Shown here piece by piece: positions 51,101-63,999 of a stretch of 64,000 bases of DNA. The position numbers and the translations under genes are program-made. Source of the DNA: Gaeumannomyces sp. JS-464 (taxonomy: Eukaryota; Ascomycota; Sordariomycetes; Magnaporthales; Magnaporthaceae); contig NGZR01000001.1 of the NCBI GenBank assembly GCA_002197995.1, forward strand, positions 11,923,501 through 11,987,500, written 5' to 3'. Positions within the stretch are counted from its first letter, which is position 1. Every line of letters starts with the position of its first letter. Below the pieces are notes generated by a model. It had not been told where the DNA came from. It saw only the letters and a list, made by a program, of their open reading frames with translations, and made no database searches.

Positions 51101-52876
51101 GGGCAACTCGCTCGAGGCATTCACCAGCATAGCTCCTTTGGACCTTGGGCACAGCCATGTCATTGTCTTTGGCACGCGGGATGGAGAGGTCCTCACCATG
51201 TTCCTAAACGACCCTGATCTGCCTCCCTCCATCAAGACCGAGAAATTTGGTCTGACCCCTGCCACTGTGTGTGCGGCAACATTCAATGGACGAGAGTGTG
51301 CTCTTGTCTGCTGCGACTCGGCTCTTTTCATCTTCACCAGCTTCGACGCGGCCAAGACAAATCCTTCAAGGAGAAATCCAGAGTCTGGCCTGTCCATGCT
51401 TTGGATGCCAGCCAGCCCACGCCGCCGATACACTCTGTCAAAGTACTAGAGAGTCACATTACTGAGAACCGGGCCCACCTGCCCATTCTAATGGCGGCTG
51501 GACCCCATATTCTCATGGCCTCAGTGCTACCGAGGCCGCGACCGGTGCCGTGGTGCATCCCTCTATTTGGGACACCGCTCAAGGTTATCCACTCTCATCA
51601 CCTCGAGTGTCTTGTCGTGGCAGTCAGCGTTAAGGATCGGACTGTGCTCAAGTTCCTCGACGTTGACACAGGCGAAGACTTATCCACTCCCATGAACAAG
51701 CAGGGCGAGCAGGTCGAAGCGATCCCTGGCCTTGATAGAATAGGGGACATGGTCCTCGGGCTCTCCGAGTGGGTCTACCGACGAGATAGCCACACCTGGG
51801 CATTCGTGCTCGTGTCTACCAAGCAGGGCGAGTTGCTGGTAATCTCGACGGAAAAGGTGCAGCCACCAGCGAACGGTTCGCCTGCCAGAATACGATACCG
51901 GACGCAGTATAGAAAGAGGGGGTCGACGCAGCCGATCCATTCCGTCATTGGCCATGCAGATGGCCTCATTTACTGCGTCGGATCCACGATCAAATGGGAC
52001 ATCCTTGATCTTGCTGAGAAGAAACTGAAGCCGTGGAGATCATTTGATATGAGCACGCCTGTGACCACGATGCGCGTGGTCAACGAGAGGATCGTAGCCT
52101 TGACAAGCCAAGACTCGATCAGCGTTATTAACCCCGGGGCGGACTCGCCGCACGGTGAAATGACGCTGGAGCACGCCGACCCCAAGTCACGGCCAGCAAT
52201 GCACATGATTGAGCTGTCTGGGGAGAGGGACGAGAGCGGGGCCTCTATTATGCTCCTGTGTGACAGGGCGAACGGGGTGGCAGGCCTCTGGATACCATGG
52301 CAGCAGCCCGGACGGAACTGCGAGGTGGTGTTCGAGGCGGACCTCCCGGCATCAGTGAGGAGGTTTCGGCGCGGAAGGACGCGACCGGCATGGCTGCGAG
52401 CGGATCGCACACCGCGCTATGGGGTGCTGCCAAGCACCGTCGACGGCGCCGAGATAATCGGCCTCTGTCTGGACGGTTCGTTGCAGCACTTCACCTTAAT
52501 CAACATGGAAGTGTGGGCTGTGCTTCGGCTGGTGCAGAACCTGGCGCTCCAGTCGCCGACGCTCTGTCCATTCACGTACGACATCGGGGACGGCGATGAC
52601 GGCAGCCACTCCTTCCTCGACACAAGACAGGCCGCCGACTCCGGAGGCTACGAGATGCACATTGACGGAGACCTGATGCAGCTTTGCTTGGAGCGAAAGG
52701 CCCTGGCAAAGCTTTTCATGGAGCAGCCTGAGATGGACAAACTGGCTGAGCTTCTCAGCGCTCTCGATAACGGCGCGCTGGTCAACGATATCATGCGCGA
52801 CAGCCCTGATTCCGGCGACAAGTACCTGGAGATCGTATACGATATCATGCAGTACTACTTGTCTCCAATCATGTAA
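48171..52876 (+). CDS. DDB1/CPSF-A-like giant beta-propeller protein (Mms1-N domain type; two frameshifts)
   Basis: A protein of about 1,345 residues with the layout of the DDB1/CPSF160/Rse1/Mms1 superfamily: three beta-propellers and a C-terminal helical region. The N-terminus is MAFQTSVLRDGEWVTQTIDL. MMS1_N-like blades include DRFVQIRELRSDGQLQDIIH, LLVVLECGDCIFMVLRT and YPGFHLAVDPSSRYVAVGCS. The end contains LAKLFMEQPEMDKLAELLSA. Exons are 48171-48398, 48781-49911, 50000-50522, 50651-50973 and 51046-52876. One-base deficits near 50112 and 51363 (an A run) break exons 3 and 5. With both restored the total is 4,038 nt, exactly 1,346 codons. The family is secure, but which member (Mms1-like ubiquitin ligase adaptor or another) is not. 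Confidence 0.78.
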
Positions 52877-54144
52877 GGAGGGGGCAGTGGTACCGACGCA
52901 TAATCTGGGAGAGGAACAAAACTAGACGTTGGAGCGATGAATCACGGGGCTCAGGCATCCATAGACGCACCCAAAATTACTAGATAGACGGAGACGGAAT
53001 ACTAACAGAGTGGCTAAGCTAACACGAAAAATGGCGAAGATCTTGGGCAGACACCGTGACGTTATTATGTAAGTGTTTATCACTCTAAACACTGCTGGCA
53101 ACGATTCTGCTTCTTCGTCTGTTATAGCATTCGACCACGGTGCGGTGCAACAGATTGCAGCTGTTTCCTCGGGTCCCCTGATCTGGCTGCCTAAATGTAG
53201 GTAGTTGAACAAGCCGTCTGTCTAGTTCCCAAAGGGAAAAATGATTCAGAATGAAGCGTTCGCATATGCGAGAAAAACACCGTGTTTCAGTCAGGAGTAA
53301 GCAGAGTGACTCGAGGATCTAGCCTGGTTTATATGTGGGGATATAAAAAAGGGGGTTGTGGAACTCGTCAGCGCCCACGTTTGTCATGTGACGTCAACGG
53401 TCCATGAGCTATGGCGAGGTGTGGGGCAGCGTTGGAGAACAGAGGTTTACGGGAGGCTTGGGAACAGAACCGTTCCACCCTGACAGATGGATTGACTCCA
53501 CTCGCTGAGCACATCTCTTTTGCCCTGGTCTGCCCCTTCGATGCGAGGAGCAGGACCATGTCGAGTCTCGATTGCCCGAGGCGACAGGACAGGCGACGAC
53601 TGAAATCTTTTGATCTGGTGACTGCAGCGGAAGATAAGAGCGTTTCTTTCTGTGTTCCCATTGTCTTCTGAGCAGCCGAGCAACAGGTGAGTGGCGCGTG
53701 CCAACCAAGTGAATTAGGTACCTAAGTATTCGGAGGGAAACAAAAGCCAGAGTTGGTTTTTTTTGTTTCGTGGGATTTTTGGTGCCCTCACTGCGTCATC
53801 TGCTGCCACCACTCTCCATCCCGACCCCGCTGCCACCACAATTGGCGCCGGTGTCGAGCTTCCTATGGAGAAGAACGTCAGCGGACACATCCACCCCGAC
53901 CCGGCTTCCGGTATTTTCTGCCGTGTTTCGCCCTCGCATGTATACTGAAGAGCAAAAAAGAAGCGAACAAATCGGCCAGAGTCTTGTCTAATCCGGCCAA
54001 TCGATAATAATAGGTGGCCCGACGCCTTGACGACCCGACAGCCACACGGGTCCAACCCTCCTTGCTTCCCCCCGCTCCTCCGCCCATTTCGCCTGACTTA
54101 CAATACACCAGCCCGCCAATATAACCAAAGAAGAGCCTGGCAGA
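52877..54144. other. Intergenic region DDB1-like gene / eIF5B
   Basis: 1.27 kb without a supported gene. It includes a short TTAGGTACCTAAG palindrome at 53715-53727 and a T run at 53757-53764. The right end is the eIF5B promoter. Confidence 0.45.
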
Positions 54145-57100
54145 ATGCCTCCGAAAAAAAGGGAAACAAGAAGGGCGGCGATGATTGGGAGGCTGAGCTG
54201 GGCGAGCTGGGCGCGCCCGCCAACGGTGCCGCCGCAGACGCCCCGGCTGGCGATGCGCCCGCCGAGGAGGAGGAGGAGACGGGCGGCGGCGGCGGCCTGA
54301 TGTCCCTGATGCGCAAGAACAAGGAGAAGCGCAAGAAGAAGGGCTTGTCCGAGGACTTTGTCCAGGGCGAGGACCTCGCCGCCCCCGCCGAGGCCAACGC
54401 CGAGGACGAGTTCGCCCTGCCCGAGAAGAAGGGCAAGGGCAAGGCCGCGGCCAAGGCTGCTGACGATGGTGACGCGGGTGAGGCCGACACCGGCAGGGTC
54501 AAGACAAAGGCCGAGAAGGAGAGGGAAAAGAAGGAGCGCGAGAAGCAGCGTAAAAAGGAGCAGGTATGTATATTTGGTGTTGCTTGCTCTCTCTACCATC
54601 CCCTTGTTCTGTTCAGAAGAATCTATCTCTCAAGTGGATGTTGGGATCAGTGAAGCAAAGACTAATTGCTTCCTGTTGCGACTCTTTCCCCACCCATGAC
54701 AGGCCGCAAAGAAGAAGGCCACGGGGCCCGCTACGGCAGAGCCTGAGAAGCCCGCCGCGGCAGCCAAGGAACAGGAAGCACCCGCTGCTGCTCCCGCCGC
54801 CGCCCCTGCTGCCCCTGCTGCCGGTGGCAAAAAGAAGAAGGTCCCCGCTCACCTGGCGGCTATTCAGAAGCAGCAAGAGGAGCTGAGGAGGCGGCAGGAG
54901 GAGGCCGCGAGACTCGAGGCGGAGGAGAAGGCTCGGATCGAGGAGGACGAGCGCAAGGCGGAGGAGGAGGCCAGGCGCAAGGAGGAGCTGAAGGCGCTCA
55001 AGAAACAGAAGGAGAAGGAAAAGCAAGAGGAACTCAAGAAGGCAGGCAAGTTCCTCACCAAGGCTCAGAAGACGGCAAAGGCACACAGGGAGGCCAAGCT
55101 GCAGCAGATGATTGCCGCCGGCGTCAAGATCGGCGCTCTTGACGAAGACAAGACGGAGGCTGGGGAGAAGAAGAAGCCCGAGGCCAAGAAGCGCGGCGGC
55201 CGCAAGAACGACAAGGTAAGTACCAGCAGACCTAAAGTTGCCGCTTTTCAAGTCCCTTCAAAGTCCGCCAGAATGAATTTCTAACGCCAAAAAACACCCT
55301 GTAGTTGGACGAGGAAAAGGCACTCGCTGAAGCTGCTGAGCGTGCAAGGCTACAAGCCGAAGCCGCGGCCAAAGAAGCTGAGGAGAAGGCCAGACTTGCC
55401 AAAGAGCAGGCCGAAAAGGAGGCAGCCGAGAGAAAGGCGGCCGGAAAGGCCGACAGCGACATCGACGAGGACTGGGAGGAGGCGGCGGCGGAGTCGGACG
55501 ATGATGTCAAGGAGGACTGGACGCAGACTCGGACGAGGAGGCAGCCAGGAAGGAGGCAAAGAAGGCCGAGGCCAAGGCAGGGCAGAAGCAGCAGCAGCAG
55601 CCGCGCCGCGGCGAGGAGGCCGGGTCGGACGCTGATACGGAGGAAGACTTAGAAGACGACTCGGACTCGGACTCGGAGGACGAGGTCATGACGGCCGAGG
55701 CGCAGCGCAAGAGGGAGGCGCAGAGCGGAGGGAAAAGGCACACCAGGCGGCTCTGGCGGCCGGTCCAAGGACAACCTGCGGTCGCCCATCTGTTGTATTC
55801 TGGGCCACGTCGACACGGGCAAGACCAAGCTGCTGGACAAGATCCGGCAGACCAACGTGCAGGAGGGCGAGGCGGGCGGTATCACGCAGCAGATCGGCGC
55901 GACGTACTCCCCGCCGACGCGATCCGCACCAAGACGGCCGTGGTCAACAAGGACGGCTCGTTCGAGCTCAAGGTGCCGGGTCTGCTGATCATCGACACGC
56001 CGGGCCACGAGTCCTTCTCGAACCTGCGGTCACGTGGCTCGTCGCTGTGCAACATCGCCATCCTGGTGGTCGACATCATGCACGGCGGCGGAGCAACAGA
56101 CGCTCGAGTCGATGCGCATGCTGCGCGACCGCAAGACGCCCTTCATCGTCGCCCTCAACAAGATCGACCGTCTCTTCGGCTGGAAGAAGATCGACAACAA
56201 CGGCTTCCAGGACTCGCTGGCCTGCAGCCCAAATCGGTCCAGAACGAATTCCGCAAACCGGCTCGACCAGACCAAGCTGGCCTTTGCCGAGCAGGGCTTC
56301 AACGCCGAGCTCTTCTACGAGAACAAGTCCATGGCCCGCAACGTCTCGCTCGTCCCGACCTCGGCCCACACGGGCGAGGGTGTCCCGGACATGCTCAAGC
56401 TCATCTCTCAGGCTCACCCAGGAGCGCATGGTCGGCTCGCTGATGTACCTGGCCGAGGTCCAGGCCACCGTGCTCGAGGTCAAGGCCATCGAGGGTTTCG
56501 GCATGACCATCGACGTGATCCTGTCCAACGGCATCCTGCGCGAGGGCGATCGCATCGTGCTCTGCGGCACAGAGGGCGTCATCAAGACCAACATTCGCGC
56601 TCTGCTGACCCCTGCCCCGCTCAGGGAGCTGCGCGCTCAAGTCGGCCTACGTGCACAACAAGGAGGTCAAGGCCGCTCTGGGTGTCAAGATCAGCGCCCC
56701 CCTCGAAGGCGCCATTGCCGGCTCTCGTCTACTCGTGGTCGGCCCGACGACGACGAGTCGGACCTGGAGGAGGAGGTCGAGGGTGACCTGGCTACCCTCT
56801 TCAGCCGCGTCACCAAGACGGGTCGCGGAGTTAGCGTGCAGGCCTCGACGTTGGGCTCGCTCGAGGCGCTGCTGGACTTCCTGAAGGACTGCAAGATCCC
56901 TGTGGCCAAACGTCGGAATCGGCCCAGTCTACAAGCGCGATGTTATGCAGTGCGGCATCATGCTGGAGAAAGCGCCCGACTATGCCGTCATGCTATGCTT
57001 CGACGTCAAGGTGGACAAGGAGGCGGCCGCCTACGCCGAGGCTGAGGCATCAAAATCTTCACAGCCGACATTTATCTACCACCTCTTCGACGCCTTCACC

Positions 57101-57651
57101 AAGCACCAGGCCGAGCAGCTCGAGAAGAAGAAGGAGGAGGCCAAGCTGCTTGCTGTCTTCCCCTGCGTGCTCAACACTGTTCAGATGTTCCACAACACGT
57201 CGCCCATAGTCATCGGTGTCGACGTCGTCGAGGGCCAGCTCAAGATCAACACGCCCATCGCGGCGCCGTCAAGAACAACCCCGTCACGGGAATCAAGGAG
57301 ATCATCAAGCTGGCAGAGTGTGAGTGTTTCCCTTCGTTTAAATGCTTACTCGGCAAAACAGCCAGGCTGGGAAGAGTAGTACTGATGAACCCCGCCTACG
57401 CAGCACATCGATCGAGCGTGATCACAAGGCCCTCACGGTCTGCAAAAAGGGTCAAACCGTCGGTGGCGGTCAAGATCGAGATGGGCAGCCACCAGCCCAT
57501 GTACGGACGTCAGCTCGAGGTGCAGGACGTGCTCTTCAGCCACATCTCGCGCGAAAGCATCGACTGCCTCAAGGAGTTCTACCGCAGCGACGTCACCACG
57601 GACGAGTGGCTTCTGATCAAGAAGCTGAAGCCAACGTTTGATATCCCGTAA
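54145..57651 (+). CDS. fun12: Translation initiation factor eIF5B, IF2-family GTPase (many frameshifts)
   Basis: Ribosomal subunit-joining GTPase. The N-terminal third is a Lys/Glu-rich coiled coil ([20 protein letters not shown]). The G domain shows GHVDTGKT (P-loop), [11 protein letters not shown] (switch I), [17 protein letters not shown] (G4) and SAHTGEG (G5). Domains II-IV include [40 protein letters not shown] and the C-terminal LKPTFDIP. Introns are 54564-54702, 55216-55304 and one ending before CACATCGATCGAG at about 57402. Small indels interrupt the frame at about 54157, 55524, 55727, 55768, 55908, 56091, 56223, 56262, 56411, 56635, 56742, 56908, 57045, 57071, 57268, 57313 and 57456. 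Every segment is otherwise strongly conserved, and the gene is essential or nearly so in fungi. I therefore treat it as a functional gene in poor sequence and not as a pseudogene. Confidence 0.88.
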
Positions 57652-58576
57652 GAAAGGTCCTGTTGACTGGGTAGAATGGCTGGAGGCCAGGGAGGGGGCG
57701 AAGATAAGGCCAGAGGGGCGCATGTACTAGCTTTCGTCGGGTGGGTGGGATGCATTTAGATCAAAATATTGGTGAGTGTCAAGCATTCAGAGATACTTGT
57801 CTACCTAGTCTACTTCGCTCCAACTTTTTGCCTGGCTCTCTATCCTGTATTTTCGATCAGGGTTTCAGACGGATGATCACCCGAGTTCATTTTCAGCACC
57901 TATGGGGAGCAAGTTAATAAACAAAAGTGCTTTTTTTTGTTTTTTTTCTTTCCCTCTCTCTCCCTTGGTTAGTTTTTTTTTCTTTTCTTTCTTTCTTTCT
58001 CTTCCCTCTGCGACTCGCCCATGGTTAAAAATCTGCCTAGGTATCTAGGCAGGCACTTACTACCTACCCGTCTCGGTACCCGTCTCGGTAAAAATGAATT
58101 GGGCTATCATTGCAACGATGGTTCAAATTTTGACGGACACACATGGGTGGGTAGGATTGGGGTTCAAGAAAACTCCCGACATCAGACAGAATGGCCAGTC
58201 TAGACGGCTCAGGATATCCACACATATCACAAGAGCAAAGCCCAAGACGTATTCAATGTGACGGAGGGATTTGGTCCTTGACATCTTTTTAATGAGCAAA
58301 CAAACGAGGGCAGGTTGCGGAGCCGTGTCAAGGCATGAAAAAAAAAAGCGCAGAAACAACGCATTAAAAACAAAACCCCCCATTCTAACGTGGTGAAATG
58401 TGATACCAAACATTCGGTCTAAGCTGGCCCATTCCTCTTCCTTCTCTTCGGAACAGGCGTAGAAGTAGTAAAGTGTATGGTGTGTTGTTGTTGGTGGTGG
58501 TGGTGGTGGTGTTGTGTGCGTGGCGAACGATGTGCGTAATAACTCCAAAGTGAGTGAGAGGGCAGGAGAGGAGATG

Positions 58577-58607
<31 letters not shown>

Positions 58608-58805
58608 CGCCGTGCCCTCCCCCAGTCCCTCTCTTCCTTATACGATGACTGGCATAACTTGTTGCAGTGGCCCGCGGCCTTTCCGTTTTCCTATAAACCC
58701 CGTCCCCGAATCTCCTTTGCGCCGCCCCGTCGTCCGTGTGTTCATCCTAGTTACTGGACTGCCCGCAGGCAGCCACCCTCAATGCTCGTTTGGCAGAGAA
58801 ACTCG
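57652..58805. other. Convergent region eIF5B / hsp88 with microsatellites
   Basis: Contains T-rich and CTTT-rich tracts (57930-58010), a CCTAGGTA-type patch (58035-58090), a GGT microsatellite (58491-58512) and a CAGG microsatellite (58577-58607). No gene is supported. Confidence 0.6.
58577..58607. repeat. (CAGG)n microsatellite
   Basis: About seven perfect tandem CAGG units, lying in non-coding DNA near the hsp88 3' end. Likely polymorphic between strains. Confidence 0.85.
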
Positions 58806-61648
58806 CTACGACTCGTTCGCCTTGGCGTCGGCGTCGGCCATCTCCTCGTCCTTTACCCCATCGGCTGCCGGGTCCTGGCTAGCCTTCTGGGCCTCGGCAG
58901 CCTTCTTGGCCTCCTCTTCCGCAGCCCTCTTGGCGGCAGCCTCGGCATCTAGCCTGGCCTGCAGTGCCTGCCTCTCGGCCTCGACCTTGTCGAAGTGGCG
59001 CTGCACAATGGGGCCTGCCATGGCCCGTATCTCATCCATCTTCTGGATGTAGACGGCCTTGGTAGCGTCATCGCCCTCGTCGTACAACCAGTCCTGTGGA
59101 AAGTCCAAAGTTAGTAAGATGGCTTGATCGCAATGGCGTCGAGATGCCATTAGACTCACCTCAGTCGCCGTCAGCTTTGAGCGGAGCTTATCCTTCTCAT
59201 CATCGCTGGCGAACTCGGCATACTGGTCGTCGAGCTTGTTCCGGACGTCGTAGATGTACGTCTCGAGCTCGTTCTTCTTCTCCTCGGTGTCGGCCACCAG
59301 CTTGTCCTCGGCCGCCATGGCTGCCTCCTTCTCCAGCAGGGCGTCCTTGGCGCTGACATCTAGGGACTGCGTCGCCGCGACGATGGGCAGCTCGCCCTTC
59401 CTCACCTGCTTCTTAACCTTGCGAGTCTTAGGCTTCGAATCGTCCTTAGCGCCGTCCGTGTCCATGGCCTTGCGTTCGGGCATCATCTCAGTTAGCTTTT
59501 TCTTCGTGTGCACGGGCAGATCGGAAACAGGAGACGACGAGTTGCGGCTGCGGCGTCGTTTGAGCGGAAGTTCCATCTCGACCAGACCGTCTCCGGCGTT
59601 TCCCACCAGAGGATCCGGGGGATAAGCGCCGGTATCATGGCCTGTGTCGGCGGGCACGTTTTGAACAGTAAAAATACTCACGTCGCTATCCTTCTTATCA
59701 CCCTCCTCAACGACCTCCTCGACCTCCTGGTCCTCCACGTAGTAGCCGCTCTCGACGTTGAGGATGCCGTGGATGTTTACACGGGCCTTGAGCTTGCAAA
59801 TCATAAAGTCGTCGTGACCGCCATTCGCCTTGACGCCCTTGACCGAAAAGCGCCCGATCCACGGGTTTATCGTGGCAGGCAGGTCCTCGGGCTTGGCGTA
59901 CCTGGCCTCGAGATCAAACGGTTGTTTCCGGTAGAAGGTCAGGATCTTGGTGGAGGGCATCAGGTTGCCCTTGTTGAAGACGACGAGGCTCGTGTCCTCG
60001 TCGGGAATGTCGGGCGCTTTCTCCCAGGCGAACTCGATCGGGTACGAGATGACGTCCTGAACGGCAAAGTCGCGGACCTTGAAGATGGGGGACAGAATAG
60101 CGCAGCTGAAGGCGCAGCCCCTGGCGATGGCCTCATCCTGGTTCAGGGTGAAGGAGAGCGACTTGCCGAAGAAGGTCTGGACGCGCTCCTTGATGGCGGG
60201 CACGCGGGCGCCGCCCCCGACGAGCTCGACAACGTCAATGTCGTCCTTGCTCAGCTTGGCCTCGGTAAGGGCCTGATCTAGCACCGCCTCGACGCGAGCC
60301 AGAATAGGCTCAACCATGGTCTCGAACTCGGCACGGGTGATCATGGCCGAGACGTCGACATCGTTCATCAGCGACTCGATGTTGAGGGGCGCTTGCTGGT
60401 TGGCCGACAGGATCTTCTTGACCTTCTCGGCGGCGGCGTAGACGCGCGAGGTGGCACGGGGGTTGGAGTAGATGTCGATCTTGTACTTTCCGAGGAACTC
60501 CTTGTGCAGGTGGTCGACAAGGGCCTTGTCAAAGTTCCTGCCGCCAAAGTGACGGTCGAAGGCGGTGGACTTGACAGCCAGCTCGCCCTTCTTGAACTCA
60601 ACAATGGAAACGGTGTAGTCGCTGTGACCGACGTCAACAAAGGCCACACGGCGCGGCGTCTCGTCGGCTGCGGGGAGGTCCAGCTTGGTGATGCCGTAGC
60701 CGAGGGCGGCGGCGGTGGTGTCGTTGATGAGACGCAGTAGCTTGAGGCCGGCAATCTCGGCGGCATCGAGCAGGGCGCGGCGCTGGACGTCGGTGAACCA
60801 GGGAGGAACGCTCATAACGAGGTCGGAAACGGCCAGCTTGGTCTCGTTGGCTGTCGTCTGCTTGATCTTTCCGAGGAACATGGCGATCAGCTGCGTGGCG
60901 GTGAACTTCTCCTTCTTGCCCAGGTATGTGACCTCAGCGCCAACCTGGCCGTTGACGTCGACCAAGGTCGCTGAGATAAACTGTTGCTCGGTCTGAACAT
61001 CGGGGTGGCTGATAGAGCGGCCGGCGAGGCGCTTAACGAGCCGACAGTGTTCTTGAGGTTGGAAATCTCCTGCGTCTTGGCGGCCTCGCCCAGATACCGA
61101 GACTTGGGGCCGAATCCGACGAGTGATCTAAAAACAAGCAACAGGCACAAGGGTCAGTACATAGGCCCTCGAGAAGCGAGACTAACACCGGGACAAAGCC
61201 GCCAGAGAAGGCGGCCTGGCGCCAGGTGCCAGGGGCGGGGCGGAGGGAAGCGAGGGATACGGTAACATACGGTGTGGCGCGGTTGGAAACCTCGTTGGTG
61301 ATCTATACAGAACGAAACCCAGACCGTCAGCACTCTGCAGTTATCCCGGGCGGGCAAGTTTGTCGTTCGCGGCCCTTCGCGTCGAGACGGGTGCAGGCCC
61401 CGACGGCCTCGGCGGTGGATGTGGAGGGGCGCAGGAGGAGAGCCGACAGAATCGAGCGAGGGCAGCGTCGCCGGGGCGCGCAGGGCGGCAGAAGGATACT
61501 TACCACATCGACGCCCCGATTCCGCGCAACCGCAATAACGGTATTAAGGGAACCGAAGTCAACTCCTGTTGCCTCGTGGTCAGCATCTAGCCTCGGCCGA
61601 AGCGGCGGCGCGCCGGGGTCCTCTCGCAGACTTACCAACTACAGACAT
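58806..61648 (-). CDS. hsp88: HSP110-type chaperone HSP88/Sse1 (one frameshift)
   Basis: Hsp110/Sse1-family member that acts as nucleotide exchange factor for Hsp70 and as a holdase. The start is [20 protein letters not shown], where the phosphate-1 loop differs from canonical Hsp70 as expected for Hsp110. Then [17 protein letters not shown] motif [40 protein letters not shown] and [20 protein letters not shown]. The C-terminal segments are [16 protein letters not shown] and [20 protein letters not shown]. Exons are 61648-61636, 61565-61504, 61302-61271, 61127-59682, 59468-59160 and 59093-58806. One A is missing near 61034. With it the total is 716 residues, close to Neurospora HSP88. Introns 59469-59681 (213 nt) and 59094-59159 (66 nt) are in frame and stop-free, but both have consensus ends. 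Confidence 0.92.
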
Positions 61649-63816
61649 GGTGGCTGTATCTTTGCGATCCTGTGCGAGCGGAGGCAAATATCTTGGTAAA
61701 TACTACCGCGCCGACGTATTGTATTCGGGGTAAGGCGGCGCAGGCTCGTGGTCCTTTTTGTCTTTTGTTCTCTGGCCGGTATGGCGAGAAGCGGAGGGAA
61801 GGAGGTTGGCTCACAGGCACGAGTCTGAGGCGTATGTTTTTTTTCTCGGTCTCTTTGCTTCCTTCTTGCCTGCTGGGTTGGCTTGTCAACACGACAACGA
61901 AGAAGGCCTGCCCAACGTCAACTGCGTTCAGTCAGCAATGCGCGGGAAGTTGCTTGGTGAAGGGTATCTCCAGTTTTCTTGTTTTTCTGTTTTTCTGGCA
62001 GAGTGCCTTTTGCAATGAGAATTGTATAGGAAATTAAGCAAGAAAAAAAAACATCGGGAAAAATAAACTGCATACCTTTGGGAGACGATATGAGAGCCGG
62101 CGAAGGAAGGTGGGAAAATATGTTATGGCCCAAGGATACACAACATGTGTGCGCCCAGTTGCCAGGAGCTGCTGCTTTTGCCCCTCATTCGTTCACTCGA
62201 GTGAAAAAAAAAAAAAGTTGCCAGGACGGCGGGGGAGGGAGTGTTGCTGGGACGCGCTAGACCCACCCCCCGAGGGGGCGTGGCTGGTGTCGGGTGCCCT
62301 CTGGAAGCTGGCAGAAGTTTCGAGATGGTGCCGGCCGCCAGGGATGCCTGCCTGGAGACGGGCCCCTACCCAACCTTGCACGCCGGGCACCTCGACGGCC
62401 ATGGCGGGCGTGGGTACCTGACGAGCTGGCCTGCACGCACAGATGGATTGGGGATGAAAATAGCAACACCCCATGCCTGACTGCCGCCAGCAGCTGTCCC
62501 CAACCCTTCACCAGACGACGGCCTATGTAGGTAGGCCTTGCCTTCTCTTCTATGCACACACACGCGATTATCCATCTCCCCCGTCGCATGTCCGCTTCCC
62601 CGTTTTAAGGCGGACTCCATGCTTCCTGATGTGATGCGGAATGCCCACCGAGGGCGGGGCACAATCCGGGCACGGATAGGTGGTGGAAATGATGGAATTG
62701 CATCCATGTTTGGCTATCGGGCTGTTATCGAATCATCGAATGCGCTCACCCCAACCTAGCGCCACAGGCCTCAACCCCAGTCCGCTGCCTGCCTCGCCCG
62801 CCTTGCCTCTCCCAGCCGACTTTCAGCGCCATACAGTATAAGGAACCTACAAAGTGAGGCCGAAACCACAGCCATCCAGTCACGGCCCGGTCATTTGGGT
62901 TCATTGTTCATCAAGGGATGGTGTGGAGCCCCAACGTGAGCATATCGGGCTCAGTAGATGGCCATAGAATGACCCAGTGGCTTCACGTGGCACCAAAAAC
63001 GTAAGCCAAAGGAGAAGAAAGGAAACCACTCGGCCTCCCGAGATATCTCGTCTTCTTCCAGCGGCTGTCTGCCCCGGCCTTCATGTTGGCCGTCGAAAAA
63101 ACTCATGTCACAATCGGGCTGGCTGTGGGTCCAAAGCGCCACACCTCGGGGCGTGTCTTCCCGCCCTCCCTGCTTGCACCCTCACCGCCCAACTGCGTTT
63201 TTGCTACTCGCCCCCACCGAACATTACCTGGAAGGTGTGAATGCGTTTGCCAAACGGACCACCACCTTCGAGCTTGGCGGCAGTTCCAACACTGACGATA
63301 TCAGGTAAATATTACCTTATTGCCGACGCTCTCTTCCCTTTGCCCACCCGACAGGCCACTTCCCACGCTGACGGTGAGGGTTTCGCTTCCATTCGATGGG
63401 GCACGGCACTCTCTGAGATCTTTGCTTGCATGCAGTTTCCTGCTTTTCCTTTTATGCCGCGAGCCCATCTATTTGCTTTCGTTTTTGCCGTGTATTCTAA
63501 CCATCGTATCCGCCAACGGCCTTTTGCCCAACTCAACTGAGATCCACAAGAGCCCCGATAGCCACTTGCCACTTATAATGAAGGGCACCTAAGTACAAAA
63601 TCTGCAGCGAGCCAAGGTCCAACTTTTTGCTATACCTGCTTGTAAAGTGTGGTTCCAGGTGCGTGGTGGCATCCAAACTGAAACAATGGAAACGTGAAGA
63701 AGAGACGAGAAAAGAAAGGAAAAGAAAAACCAAATACATTAAAAACTGTACAGTGTGAAATCCACCCTTTAGAGAAGAAAAACAAGGCGAGAAAGAAAAT
63801 GATGCGAGGAAAAAGC
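61649..63816. other. Gene-poor region upstream of hsp88
   Basis: 2.2 kb with no supported gene. It must include the hsp88 promoter, but I cannot point to a convincing heat-shock element array. Overlapping open frames at 62193-62707 on both strands lack motifs. A GTAGGTAGGCC patch at 62528-62538 belongs loosely to the repeat family seen elsewhere. Confidence 0.45.
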
Positions 63817-63999
63817 TTATGATGGTTCATGATTGTCCAGGGAGGGAGTCGGAATCGCGTCACTATGGAACGGCTCGATTCTATCGTCGGTTCCCGTGGG
63901 CGCTCCCGTTGCCCTGTGTCCCCCTCTGGAGGGGTGCCGGCTAGGGGGCCACGAAGGCGGCTGGATATTTTGGTGCGACTGCGGCCCGCCCATCTCAAG
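63817..63999 (-). CDS. Possible C-terminal end of a gene entering from the right edge
   Basis: On the minus strand a frame is open from the window edge to a TAA at 63817-63819, 60 codons. It contains GGPQSHQNIQPPSWPPSRHP and ends IPTPSLDNHEPS. The Pro/Ser/His-rich composition would fit a disordered C-terminus. No family is recognisable, and an open frame of this size can occur by chance. Confidence 0.25.
   Translation of the reverse strand, partial: LEMGGPQSHQNIQPPSWPPSRHPSRGGHRATGAPTGTDDRIEPFHSDAIPTPSLDNHEPS

Noticed and set aside
54145..57651. eIF5B as a pseudogene
   Set aside because: All GTPase motifs and the domain II-IV sequence are intact between the breaks. The breaks are small and mostly at homopolymers, and splice sites and the stop are preserved. 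Sequence error explains this better than decay.
58577..58607. Tandem repeat as a CRISPR array
   Set aside because: The units are four bases long with no spacers. It is a simple microsatellite in a eukaryotic intergenic region.
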